Notes: generated by a model from the letters alone, not told the origin. 8,700 bases of DNA from Deltaproteobacteria bacterium (GCA_003646745.1 QMLM01000056.1:1-8700), one strand, 5' to 3'. Positions 1 through 6,677 are shown, counted from the stretch's first letter. Numbers and translations are program-made.

Positions 1-198
1 GAGATCGAGGTGGGCAAACACGGGATCTTCATCGAGAGGGGTTTCTATTCAGGACTTTTGCTTCCACAAGTAGCCACTGAGTATGGTTGGGACAGGGAGA
101 CCTTTTTGGAGCAAACCTGCATCAAGGCAGGACTTCCCCCCCATGCCTGGAAGGACAAGGAGACCAAGATCTATATCTTCTCAGCAGATATATTTTAA
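1..198 (+). CDS. amrA: AmmeMemoRadiSam system protein A (AMMECR1 domain), 3' end only
   Basis: The reading frame is open from base 1 to a TAA at 196-198, so only the last 65 residues of a longer protein are visible and the true start lies outside the window. The C-terminal AMMECR1 signature is clear: VGKHGIFIERG, then GLLLPQVATEYGWDRETFL, then the KAGLPPHAWKD stretch that closes the fold. Bacterial and archaeal members are usually about 180-200 residues and are often encoded beside a Memo-domain protein and a radical SAM protein, which gives the family its name. The biochemical role is not established. Neither partner is visible here, though they could lie upstream. The following gene starts 28 nt later on the same strand, so co-transcription is possible. 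The identification is firm at family level; the function is unknown. Confidence 0.9.
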   Translation, partial: EIEVGKHGIFIERGFYSGLLLPQVATEYGWDRETFLEQTCIKAGLPPHAWKDKETKIYIFSADIF

Positions 199-208
199 GA
201 AAGGCATT

Positions 209-214
209 AGGAGG
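209..214 (+). promoter_or_regulatory. Ribosome binding site of the SYLF gene
   Basis: A perfect AGGAGG lies 12 nt before a GTG at 227 and 18 nt before the in-frame ATG at 233. The shorter distance favours the GTG start, although 12 nt is already longer than ideal. The two choices differ by only two residues at the head of the signal peptide. Confidence 0.55.
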
Positions 215-226
215 ATATAGCCGATA

Positions 227-928
227 GTGAAGATGAAGAAGATAACGTATTATCTTCTGATGTTGAACCTATTTTTGGGGATGACAATCTCAGCATCCAC
301 GTCATATGCCTCTGAGTTGAGGTTGGCCAGCAGGATCGATGAGTGCGTTGAGGTCCTCGAGGAAATGATGAGCATACCCGAGAGGAGCATCCCTGCCAAA
401 CTTTTGCGTAATTGTAAGGCTATTGCTATTTTTCCCTCCGTGGTTAAGGCTGGATTTGTCATAGGAGGTAGAGGGGGCAAAGGGGTAGTAGTAGCACGCA
501 ATGAGGACACGGGTGAGTGGGGTGCCCCTTCCTTTTACATCATCAGTGGGGGAAGTATCGGGTTCCAAATAGGGGTCCAGGTGATAGATTTGGTCCTGAT
601 TATTCCCCAAAGGAGGGTTTTGAGGAGTTTGGTGCAGGACAGGTTTACCTTAGGAGCCGATGCTGCTGTTGCTGCTGGTCCTGTGGGAAGAGATGCCGAA
701 TTTAGCACAGATATCTTGTTGAAGGGGACGGTGTTAACCTACTCTAGAGCAAAGGGGCTTTTTGTTGGGGTTGCCCTAAAGGGGAGTATTCTTGAACCGG
801 ACTATGAGGCGAATAAATCCTTTTATGGCCGCCATATCACACCTGAGAGGATTTTGCTAAGCGGCGAGATAAAACCCCCTGCCTCGGCCACTAAGCTCAT
901 AAGAACGTTAAAGAGATATTCTCGTTGA
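227..928 (+). CDS. Exported SYLF-domain (Ysc84/DUF500) lipid-binding protein
   Basis: This 233-residue protein starts with a typical signal peptide: a short lysine-rich n-region, a hydrophobic core at about residues 7-23, and a likely signal peptidase I site after Ser-Tyr-Ala at residue 28. The SYLF domain follows from about residue 55 to 215. It shows the conserved KAIAIFPSVVKAGFVIGGRGGKG segment in two parts (64-73 and 74-86), WGAPSF (98-103), the GADA patch (143-146) and YSRAKGLFVGVALKGS (172-187). Eukaryotic members (Ysc84/SH3YL1) bind phosphoinositides and actin. Bacterial members are secreted or periplasmic and of unclear role, probably binding envelope lipid. No lipobox cysteine is seen, so a soluble periplasmic protein is more likely than a lipoprotein. 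It lies 28 nt after the AMMECR1 gene and 44 nt before a CoA-ligase-like gene. Family call is confident, function is not. Confidence 0.9.
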   Translation: MKMKKITYYLLMLNLFLGMTISASTSYASELRLASRIDECVEVLEEMMSIPERSIPAKLLRNCKAIAIFPSVVKAGFVIGGRGGKGVVVARNEDTGEWGAPSFYIISGGSIGFQIGVQVIDLVLIIPQRRVLRSLVQDRFTLGADAAVAAGPVGRDAEFSTDILLKGTVLTYSRAKGLFVGVALKGSILEPDYEANKSFYGRHITPERILLSGEIKPPASATKLIRTLKRYSR

Positions 929-972
929 GAACAACAACTTTTTGAGAGTGGCCTTCAAACCTTGGAGAGAAG

Positions 973-2256
973 ATGGACTTTGAGGAGAGAAAAAAGGGAT
1001 TTTTTGACAAAAGACTAGAGACCCTCCCCCCACAGGAGAGGGACAATTATTTATCTAAAAAATTGGCTAAATTTGTTAAATATACTTATCAAAACTCCAG
1101 GGCCTTCAGGGAGAGACTCAATGAAGTGGGGGTATCTCCAGATGATATCCGTGGTCTGGAGGATCTGGAGAAGATCCCTTTGGCACGTAAGGAAGATCTG
1201 GCGACAAGGCAGAAGGGAGAAATCCCCTTTGGGGGCTTTGAAACGGAGCCACCCAACAAGGCGCGTCGTATCTATGTCAACCCAGGCTTGATCTTTCAAC
1301 CTGGAGAGGGAGAATATGAGATACGAAATTGGGCAGAGGCCCTTTTTGCCTGTGGTATGCGACAGGGAGACATTGTGCAGAACACCTTTAACTATCACCT
1401 TTGGCCTTTTGCCCTTACGTTAGATGAATCGTTGGGGAAATTGGAGATTACCGTGATACCCACAGGGGTAGGCAACACAATGATGCAAATCAATATCATG
1501 CAGACCCTAAAGGTAAATGGATTCATGGGGACTCCCAGCTTCTTGATGACTCTAGCTGAGAGGGCGGAGGCCATGGGGGTGGATTTAAAGAAAGATCTCA
1601 ATCTGGAAGTCGGGTTTGTCTCCGCTGAGATGCTTCCTGAGGGGCTTCGCCAGCGATTGGAGGAGAAATTTGGGATGATCGTGCGACAGGGATATGGTAC
1701 CGTCTTTACTGGGTGTCTGGGATATGAATGTTATTATAAAAACGGGCTCCATCTCCCCCAAAACATTATTGTAGAGATCGTTGATCCTCATACCGGCAAA
1801 AGGGTTTCACCAGGGACCACTGGGGAGGTTGTAGCCACCAACTTCAACCCTTCCTTCCCGATGATAAGGTATGCTACAGGGGATCTCTCAATTTTGGTAG
1901 AGGAAAGATGTCCCTGTGGACGTACCTCCTCCCGGCTTAAAAAGATCTTGGGGCGTATTGACCAAGCCACTAAGGTAAAGGGTACCTTCATCCATCCCTG
2001 GCAGACCGATGAGGTAGCGGCTCAATTCCCCGAGATCTTCAAATACCAGGTGATTATCACCCGCAAGGACCACACCGATGTGATGACCTTTGTGGCTGAG
2101 GTAAAGGACGAGGCCGTGGATAAAGTCTTGTTAAGGGGGCGGTTGGAGAAGGTTATCAAGGAGACCTTGACGATAAAAGGCGAGGTAGAGGTTGTGCCGC
2201 CGGGAACCATTCCTGATTGGCACCAAAAGATCGTAGATCGCCGTCGCTGGGAGTAG
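973..2256 (+). CDS. PaaK-like phenylacetate-CoA ligase family protein (adenylate-forming enzyme)
   Basis: This 427-residue protein has the length and fold order of PaaK-type acyl-CoA ligases, which activate an aryl or acyl acid with ATP and then transfer it to CoA. Visible motifs are the GTPSFLMTLAE segment (186-196), RQGYGTVFTG (238-247), the GTTGEVVATN turn (281-290), YATGDL (300-305) with the ribose-binding Asp, a CPCGR zinc-type knuckle (313-317), the KVKG hinge (334-337) and a C-terminal ACT-like subdomain ending in a region with Lys419 that may be the catalytic lysine. The Ser/Thr/Gly-rich phosphate loop near residue 105 is replaced by a VNPGLIFQPGEGE segment. I recall a PaaK-like subgroup with a PG-containing loop at this place, so the change may be a subgroup trait rather than damage. 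The substrate cannot be read from the sequence. A GGAG 5 nt before the ATG supports the start. An ACT-domain gene follows 18 nt later. Confidence 0.85.
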   Translation: MDFEERKKGFFDKRLETLPPQERDNYLSKKLAKFVKYTYQNSRAFRERLNEVGVSPDDIRGLEDLEKIPLARKEDLATRQKGEIPFGGFETEPPNKARRIYVNPGLIFQPGEGEYEIRNWAEALFACGMRQGDIVQNTFNYHLWPFALTLDESLGKLEITVIPTGVGNTMMQINIMQTLKVNGFMGTPSFLMTLAERAEAMGVDLKKDLNLEVGFVSAEMLPEGLRQRLEEKFGMIVRQGYGTVFTGCLGYECYYKNGLHLPQNIIVEIVDPHTGKRVSPGTTGEVVATNFNPSFPMIRYATGDLSILVEERCPCGRTSSRLKKILGRIDQATKVKGTFIHPWQTDEVAAQFPEIFKYQVIITRKDHTDVMTFVAEVKDEAVDKVLLRGRLEKVIKETLTIKGEVEVVPPGTIPDWHQKIVDRRRWE

Positions 2257-2274
2257 AGACAGGGCGCTGCTACG

Positions 2275-2781
2275 ATGGAAAAGATAAAGATCGGTGGACT
2301 GATGCAGAGTGAAGGGCGGGCCTTGCTGAGGGTTTTATCTGTCCCCGATCGGCCAGGGGTGGCGGGAACTTTGTTGAGCATCCTTGGGCAAAATGGTATC
2401 AATATTGAGTTCTTAGTGGAAGGTTCTGATTTAGAGGGCTACGGGAATTTCGCCATCTGTATCGATCAGAAAGATCTTGGTACTGCCCTAGGCATCTTGG
2501 AATCGGTGAAGAATAATATAGATGCCAGGGGTATATCATATGTGCCAGATGTGGCCATATTAAGCGTCTTCGGCCCTCACTTGAGGGAAAAACCCCGGGT
2601 CCCTGGAGCGATGTTTAACGCCCTAGCTAGCAATGGGATAAACATCATCGCCATCAGTACCTCTATTTCCAGTGTCTCTTGTGTCATTGAATCGGTTCAC
2701 GTGGATGCCGCCATCCAGGCCTTGCAAAATGCCTTTGAGATTCCATTTTTTGAGGTGAAAAAACGGCCTCGCGATTACTGA
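2275..2781 (+). CDS. Stand-alone tandem ACT-domain protein, aspartokinase regulatory type
   Basis: This 168-residue protein consists almost entirely of two ACT domains resembling the regulatory tail of aspartate kinase, with no kinase domain. ACT1 spans about 18-82, with DRPGVAGTLLSILGQNGINI at 25-44. ACT2 spans about 92-158, with VPGAMFNALASNGINIIAIS (109-128) followed by the TSISSVSCVIE stretch (129-139), very close to the aspartokinase STSEIKISCVI motif. In aspartokinase this pair binds lysine or threonine, so this protein probably senses an amino acid or related small molecule. It lies 18 nt after the PaaK-like gene and may regulate that enzyme; this is inference from position. The start is uncertain: ATG 2275 has only a weak AGGG upstream, while ATG 2302 has GGTGG 4 nt before it and would remove nine residues. 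The stop lies 11 nt from the convergent phosphatase stop. Confidence 0.8.
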   Translation: MEKIKIGGLMQSEGRALLRVLSVPDRPGVAGTLLSILGQNGINIEFLVEGSDLEGYGNFAICIDQKDLGTALGILESVKNNIDARGISYVPDVAILSVFGPHLREKPRVPGAMFNALASNGINIIAISTSISSVSCVIESVHVDAAIQALQNAFEIPFFEVKKRPRDY

Positions 2782-2794
2782 CTTTATGGCCATT
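2758..2794 (-). terminator. Possible intrinsic terminator of the purF-pyrE-eIF2B-phosphatase operon
   Basis: Read on the - strand, AATGGCC (2794-2788) can pair with GGCCGTT (2768-2762), a 7-bp stem with one G-T wobble and a 19-nt loop, followed by TTTTTT (2763-2758; the first T also ends the stem). It overlaps the phosphatase stop codon and lies mostly inside the 3' end of the convergent ACT gene. The loop is long, so the call is tentative. Confidence 0.35.
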
Positions 2795-3431
2795 AAAAGT
2801 CTATCTTCCCTTTTTCCTCACCCAGATCCTTCAGATGGCAGACATCGTTAAGCAATGATACTGTCCACCTTCGGTTCCGATAAAGAAAGCAATTTATAGC
2901 CGCCGTATCCTGCCCGATGTTCCAAAAGTGAGAGTTGTCCAAGCCCAACAGGGCACATATCAACACCTTCAGGACCACCCGATGAGTGACCAGGACCACC
3001 ACCCCCTGGGGATGGCGGGTGATTATACCCTCTATGGCCTGCATTGCCCTTGAGCGTACCTGATCCAATCCCTCTCCCCCAGGGAAGATTACACGATGAG
3101 GTTCCTGCTGCCACCTTCGGTATAGATCAGGATATCTCTCTTTTACCTCCTTGTGATGCATGCCCTCCCATTGGCCAAAGTGCAGGTCGTTGAGGCCGAC
3201 TAATACTTGTACTTCTAACTTGTGGAAGCGAGCTATAGCCTCTGCCGTCTCCTTGGCCCGGGAGAGGGGGCTGGAGTAGATGGCCACGATTTCTTCCTCC
3301 TTCAATCTCTCTCCCACCAATTGGGCCTCTAGTTTGCCCACCTCATCCAGGGGGACGTCTTTGGTTCCCCGAAATATTTGCTCCTTGTTCCAGATGGTGC
3401 GGCCATGGCGCACCAAAAAGACCTTGGTCAT
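2793..3431 (-). CDS. Histidine phosphatase family protein (phosphoglycerate mutase-like)
   Basis: This 212-residue protein belongs to the histidine phosphatase superfamily, in which a histidine is phosphorylated during phosphoryl transfer. The RHG motif is at 8-10 (nucleophile His9), SSPLSRAKET at 53-62 carries the phosphate-binding Arg58, an acidic position (Asp82) sits in the DLHFGQWEG motif (82-90), and the second catalytic His150 is in LVTHRVVLK (148-156), where the residue after His is Arg rather than the more common Gly. Length and motifs fit the GpmB/CobC/PhoE group of small phosphatases; the substrate is not readable. The ATG at 3431 overlaps the upstream eIF2B-like stop codon (ATGA), so translation is probably coupled. 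A longer in-frame reading to 3644 exists but its extra residues have no family likeness and lie within the neighbouring gene. As last gene of a nucleotide operon it may act on a sugar phosphate or nucleotide, which is inference. Confidence 0.88.
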   Translation of the reverse strand: MTKVFLVRHGRTIWNKEQIFRGTKDVPLDEVGKLEAQLVGERLKEEEIVAIYSSPLSRAKETAEAIARFHKLEVQVLVGLNDLHFGQWEGMHHKEVKERYPDLYRRWQQEPHRVIFPGGEGLDQVRSRAMQAIEGIITRHPQGVVVLVTHRVVLKVLICALLGLDNSHFWNIGQDTAAINCFLYRNRRWTVSLLNDVCHLKDLGEEKGKIDF

Positions 3432-4330
3432 GGTTCCGTCAGCCACCGGCTTATTTTTACCTTTTTCAAGGCTTCCAGCACCCCTTCTGCAGGGATTATT
3501 CCTTCCTGGGTTACCACCCCGGTGATGAGGCGAAGGGGGGTGAGGTCGAAATAGAAGTTCTCCACAGCTACGTTGGGGATGTTCTCCTGAGTTACCTCCC
3601 TGGGGTCCTTCTTTTCTATCCTTAAGGCCTGGTAGAAAGACCAAGGGAGGAACTTCTCCTTGCCGGTCAAGACATAGAGGGGTATATTGTTATCTTTGGC
3701 GACCAGGGCAATTCCATAGGTCCCAATTTTATTTACAACCCCATCCGGGGTGACAGAGTCGGCTCCCACCATCACCAAATTGCATTCATTAACCCTGGAG
3801 ATAGCAGCGAAGTCCACCATCAACTTCACCTTGATCCCCCTTTTCGCCAACTCCTTGGCCGTCTTTAAGCCTTCATAAAGGGGTCGTCCCTCCGGGCAGA
3901 TCACCTCCGCCCCTCTGGCGTTCCCCAACACCCTCAACACTGTGGAGCTGTAGGAGTGGGTCAATATGGTCTTTTTCCCTTCCAACAGGGGTAGGGCATA
4001 ATCCCTTATCTTCTCCGTCCCCTCAGCTAGAGCGTCCAGAAATTCCTCGATAGTCTTTATCCCTTCACGTTTTATCTTAAGGGGATCCTCCAAGGCCTCT
4101 ATGGTCAGAAAGAGGCTATTTACCAGGTTTAGCATTGGGGCCATGGCAGGCTGGGCATCTACCAGTGCCTTGCCCAGAAGCTTAATTCCCTCCTGTAGGT
4201 CCCCTTTCGTTTCCCTCTTCAGATACCACAGTAGTAACCTTGCCCCTCTTTCCGCCAGTTGGGTAGCACCAGATAGGTTATCACTCCTGATCTCCCGCAG
4301 GACTCCTTCCACAGACGAAGGCCACTTCAT
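3428..4330 (-). CDS. Bacterial eIF2B-alpha-like protein (IF-2B / sugar-phosphate isomerase superfamily)
   Basis: The 300-residue protein matches the eIF2B alpha/beta/delta superfamily over its full length. An N-terminal helical part carries the typical RSDNLSGATQLAERGARLL stretch (15-33). The Rossmann-like C-terminal part holds ILTHSYSSTVLRVL (122-135), CPEGRPLYEG (145-154), VMVGADSVTPDGVVNKIGTY (186-205) and YFDLTPLRLIT (260-270). Relatives include the eukaryotic initiation factor subunits, methylthioribose-1-phosphate isomerase (MtnA) and archaeal ribose-1,5-bisphosphate isomerase. The two isomerases use a Cys and an Asp. Here Asp191 is kept, but the THSYS segment (124-128) has no Cys, as in eIF2B-alpha, so isomerase activity is uncertain. 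The start overlaps the pyrE stop (ATGA) and the stop overlaps the phosphatase start, so it is tightly coupled to both. Bacterial translation has no eIF2, so a metabolic or nucleotide-sugar binding role is more likely; this is inference. Confidence 0.85.
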   Translation of the reverse strand: MKWPSSVEGVLREIRSDNLSGATQLAERGARLLLWYLKRETKGDLQEGIKLLGKALVDAQPAMAPMLNLVNSLFLTIEALEDPLKIKREGIKTIEEFLDALAEGTEKIRDYALPLLEGKKTILTHSYSSTVLRVLGNARGAEVICPEGRPLYEGLKTAKELAKRGIKVKLMVDFAAISRVNECNLVMVGADSVTPDGVVNKIGTYGIALVAKDNNIPLYVLTGKEKFLPWSFYQALRIEKKDPREVTQENIPNVAVENFYFDLTPLRLITGVVTQEGIIPAEGVLEALKKVKISRWLTEP

Positions 4331-4872
4331 CTGCTCACTATTTCCCCGCGTGTGAATACCGCCTCTAGGGTATAGCCCTCCTCAGCCAGCCTCTCCTTTC
4401 CCCCTTCTTCCCTGTCCACTAAGGCCAAGACTTGGACGACTTGCAGGCCATGTTCTTCGGCGACCTTGATGGCCTTCAAGAGGGAGCCCCCGGTGGTGAC
4501 CACATCCTCTACAATGGCGACCTTAGTCCCCTTTGCTAGGGCTTTATTCCCCTCGATCCAAAGCCCTTTACCGTGTCCCTTAGGTTCCTTCCTGATAATA
4601 AAGGCGGCTATGGGGTAACCTTCCATAAAGCTGGTCAAGGCCACGGCGGTCACGATGGGGTCTGCCCCCAAGGTAGGTCCACCTACGGCCTCGGCCCTCC
4701 CCCTGATCATCTCAAACAGGACCTTCCCCACCAAATATGCCCCTTCTGGGTCGAGGGTGGTCTGTTTGCCGTCTATGTAAAAGGTGCTCTTGCGACCAGA
4801 GGTAAGGGTAACCTCTCTTTCCTCATAGGATTTTTCCCTTAAGATCTCCAGGAGGCGTTCTCTTTCCCCCAT
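4327..4872 (-). CDS. pyrE: Orotate phosphoribosyltransferase
   Basis: PyrE joins orotate to PRPP to give orotidine 5'-monophosphate, the fifth step of pyrimidine synthesis, in the cytoplasm. The 181-residue protein has all expected landmarks: SGRKSTFYID (25-34) near the N-terminus, the GGPTLGADPIV segment (64-74), the flexible catalytic loop RKEPKGHGKG (94-103), and the PRPP-binding motif VAIVEDVVTTGGS (118-130) with its acidic pair and the TTGG turn. The size is normal for the shorter bacterial type. The start at 4872 lies 1 nt after the purF stop and is preceded by an excellent ribosome binding site; the stop overlaps the next gene's start by 4 nt. Pairing of purF with pyrE puts one PRPP-using enzyme of each nucleotide pathway into the same transcript. 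Confidence 0.96.
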   Translation of the reverse strand: MGERERLLEILREKSYEEREVTLTSGRKSTFYIDGKQTTLDPEGAYLVGKVLFEMIRGRAEAVGGPTLGADPIVTAVALTSFMEGYPIAAFIIRKEPKGHGKGLWIEGNKALAKGTKVAIVEDVVTTGGSLLKAIKVAEEHGLQVVQVLALVDREEGGKERLAEEGYTLEAVFTRGEIVSR

Positions 4873-4873
4873 T

Positions 4874-6274
4874 TTACACCTCCTTAATGAAGAAATCGAG
4901 TTGTACTTTTTCTTGGGGAGGGCTTACAGGATATTGGCCTGTAAAACAGGCATAACAGAATTGCTCCTGCCGCGGGGCCACGCACCTTTTTAACCCCTCC
5001 AGACTGAGATACCCGAGGGAGTGGACCCGGATGAATCTTCTGATCTCCTCTACTGAGTGGGAGGAGGCGATCAGTTCCTCCTTGGTAGGGGTATCGATGC
5101 CGTAAAAACAGGAACTGGTGATTGGCGGGGAGCTGATCCTCACATGTATTTCCTTAGCCCCAGAGTTGCGGATCATGCGCATATTCTTCCTTACCGTGGT
5201 TCCCCTTACGATAGAGTCATCCAAGACCACGACCCTCTTGTCCTTGATGGCCTCCCTTACAGAGTTGAGCTTTATCTTTACACCGAAGTGCCTGATGGAC
5301 TCTTTTGGTTCGATGAAGGTCCTGCCCACGTAGTGGTTTCTGATGATCCCCAACTCCAGTGGGATCCCTGATCGGTGCGAGAAACCTATGGCTGCAGGGA
5401 AGCCAGAGTCAGGGGTGGGAATCACCACATCGGCCTCTACGGGGTGTTCTTTGGCCAGTTGTACCCCCAGTTGCTTGCGTACCTGATAGACGTTATGTCC
5501 AAATATGTAACTGTCCGGGCGGGCAAAATAGATGAACTCGAAGATACAAAACTTTGGTTCCACCCTCGGGAAGGGGTGAAAGGATTGTATGCCGTCCTCA
5601 TTTATCCTCAGGACTTCCCCAGGCTCTACTTCCCTGATGAACTCAGCCCCAATGAGGTCAAAGGCGCATGTCTCCGACCCTACCACATAGCCCTTTTTGA
5701 GTTTGCCGAGCACCAGAGGTCGGAAACCATAAGGATCTCGGGCGGCGATAAGCTCCTTTTCGTTGAGGAAGAGGAGGGAATAGGCACCTTTTATCTCCTT
5801 CAAAGCAGCGATGACACGCTCCACAGTATTGCCGGGATAGGCATGGGCGAAGAGGTGGACGATTACCTCTGTGTCCATCGTAGATTGAAAAATTGCCCCT
5901 TCCCTCTCCAATTCTTCGCGCAGGGTTTGGGCGTTGGTTAGATTTCCGTTGTGGGCAATGGCTATCCCTCCTTTGGAGTAATCGAACACGAAGGGCTGGG
6001 CGTTTTTTAGATGACTTCCTCCAGCGGTGGAATAGCGAACATGTCCGATGGCGCTGCGGCCAGGAAGCCTTTTGAGGACCTCTTTATCAAAGATTTCCGA
6101 AACCAACCCCATCTCCTTATGGGCATATAGCCCCCTCCCCTCAGAGGAGACGATCCCCGCGCTCTCTTGCCCCCGATGTTGGAGGGCATACAACCCTAAG
6201 TAAGTAAGGTTCGCCGCCTCAGGATGTCCAAATACTCCGAAAATTCCACATTCCTCTTTCCAAAAGGTGCCCAT
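4874..6274 (-). CDS. purF: Amidophosphoribosyltransferase (PRPP amidotransferase), iron-sulfur type
   Basis: PurF makes phosphoribosylamine from PRPP and glutamine, the committed step of purine synthesis. With the ATG at 6274 it has 466 residues. An N-terminal glutamine amidotransferase (Ntn) domain begins at the nucleophile Cys9 (CGIFGVFG) after an 8-residue propeptide, with QHRGQESAG (32-40), HVRYST (78-83) and HNGNLTN (108-114). The phosphoribosyltransferase domain has VVVLDDSIVRGTT (348-360), the PRPP loop. Four cysteines, Cys243, Cys389, Cys440 and Cys443 (the last two as CYAC), match the [4Fe-4S] ligands of the Bacillus subtilis enzyme, so this is the oxygen-sensitive, propeptide-processed class. 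A TTG seven codons upstream (6295) would give an unusual longer propeptide; the ATG is preferred although its upstream GGGG is a weak ribosome site. First gene of a four-gene operon. Confidence 0.96.
   Translation of the reverse strand: MGTFWKEECGIFGVFGHPEAANLTYLGLYALQHRGQESAGIVSSEGRGLYAHKEMGLVSEIFDKEVLKRLPGRSAIGHVRYSTAGGSHLKNAQPFVFDYSKGGIAIAHNGNLTNAQTLREELEREGAIFQSTMDTEVIVHLFAHAYPGNTVERVIAALKEIKGAYSLLFLNEKELIAARDPYGFRPLVLGKLKKGYVVGSETCAFDLIGAEFIREVEPGEVLRINEDGIQSFHPFPRVEPKFCIFEFIYFARPDSYIFGHNVYQVRKQLGVQLAKEHPVEADVVIPTPDSGFPAAIGFSHRSGIPLELGIIRNHYVGRTFIEPKESIRHFGVKIKLNSVREAIKDKRVVVLDDSIVRGTTVRKNMRMIRNSGAKEIHVRISSPPITSSCFYGIDTPTKEELIASSHSVEEIRRFIRVHSLGYLSLEGLKRCVAPRQEQFCYACFTGQYPVSPPQEKVQLDFFIKEV
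4878..4885 (-). promoter_or_regulatory. Ribosome binding site of pyrE, inside the 3' end of purF
   Basis: Read on the - strand the sequence is AAGGAGGT, a near-perfect Shine-Dalgarno site 5 nt before the pyrE ATG at 4872. It lies in the last codons of purF, just before that gene's stop codon (TAA, 4876-4874). Ribosomes ending purF therefore cover the pyrE start, which supports coupled translation and the chosen start. Confidence 0.85.
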
Positions 6275-6634
6275 TACAACCCCATTATACCCCAAAAACC
6301 AAAATATCTTTTATCAAAGTGGAAGGGAAAAGTCCAAAGGAAAAAGCGGTCTGCTTGAACAATCCACATAAATGGGAAAATCAACAATATTTGTTTAAAA
6401 GGTGTGGAAAATCGTTGGGGAAAAGTGCCTAACCTCCTTATATCAAAAGGCAAATAAAATGATGCCCATTGTATAGGCACAATAAAAACCCCAATAAAAA
6501 CAAATAGTTATATAAATTTAGGACTATATTAACCAAGGTTTGGAGAAATAATTCTACCTCTGTTCCAGTTATAAACAATTTTTCAACATCTTTGTCTGGC
6601 AAGCCTTTCTGCCTACCTTGATCTAAAATAAGAC

Positions 6635-6677
6635 AACCTCCCCTCAGTTCCCTTCTAAAAGGGAATCCGGGGGGATT
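6635..6677. repeat. Imperfect inverted repeat, dispersed-element type hairpin
   Basis: An inner perfect 7-bp stem, TTCCCTT (6648-6654) with AAGGGAA (6659-6665) around a CTAA loop, is enclosed by an outer stem of AACCTCCCC (6635-6643) with GGGGGGATT (6669-6677), with one G-T wobble and one mismatch. The pattern of C-run, CCCTTNNNNAAGGG core and G-run is that of the short intergenic repeats common in some Desulfobacterota and Nitrospirota genomes, which give false peptides such as NPPxxPF. There is no T-run, so a terminator is unlikely. A single copy is visible, so its repeat nature is inferred from recall of the pattern. Confidence 0.5.

Noticed and set aside
3432..3644. A 71-residue N-terminal extension of the histidine phosphatase.
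   Set aside because: It is rich in Pro, Gly and Arg, resembles no family, overlaps the eIF2B-like gene in another frame, and the RHG motif sits at the normal distance from the ATG at 3431.
5375..5941. A 188-codon + strand reading opposite purF.
   Set aside because: It is antisense to the well-supported purF, lacks a ribosome site and has no family likeness; it is a shadow of the real gene.
6284..6289. Perfect TATAAT on the - strand just upstream of purF.
   Set aside because: No -35 box at 16-18 nt (a TTGATA is about 22 nt away) and transcription would start about 3 nt from the ATG. A leaderless purF transcript cannot be excluded but is not supported.
6403..6411. TGTGGAAAA, a relaxed DnaA-box match in the AT-rich gap, with a weaker one near 6365.
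   Set aside because: A single match of this loose pattern is expected by chance, and no dnaA, dnaN or cluster of boxes is present, so an origin is not supported.
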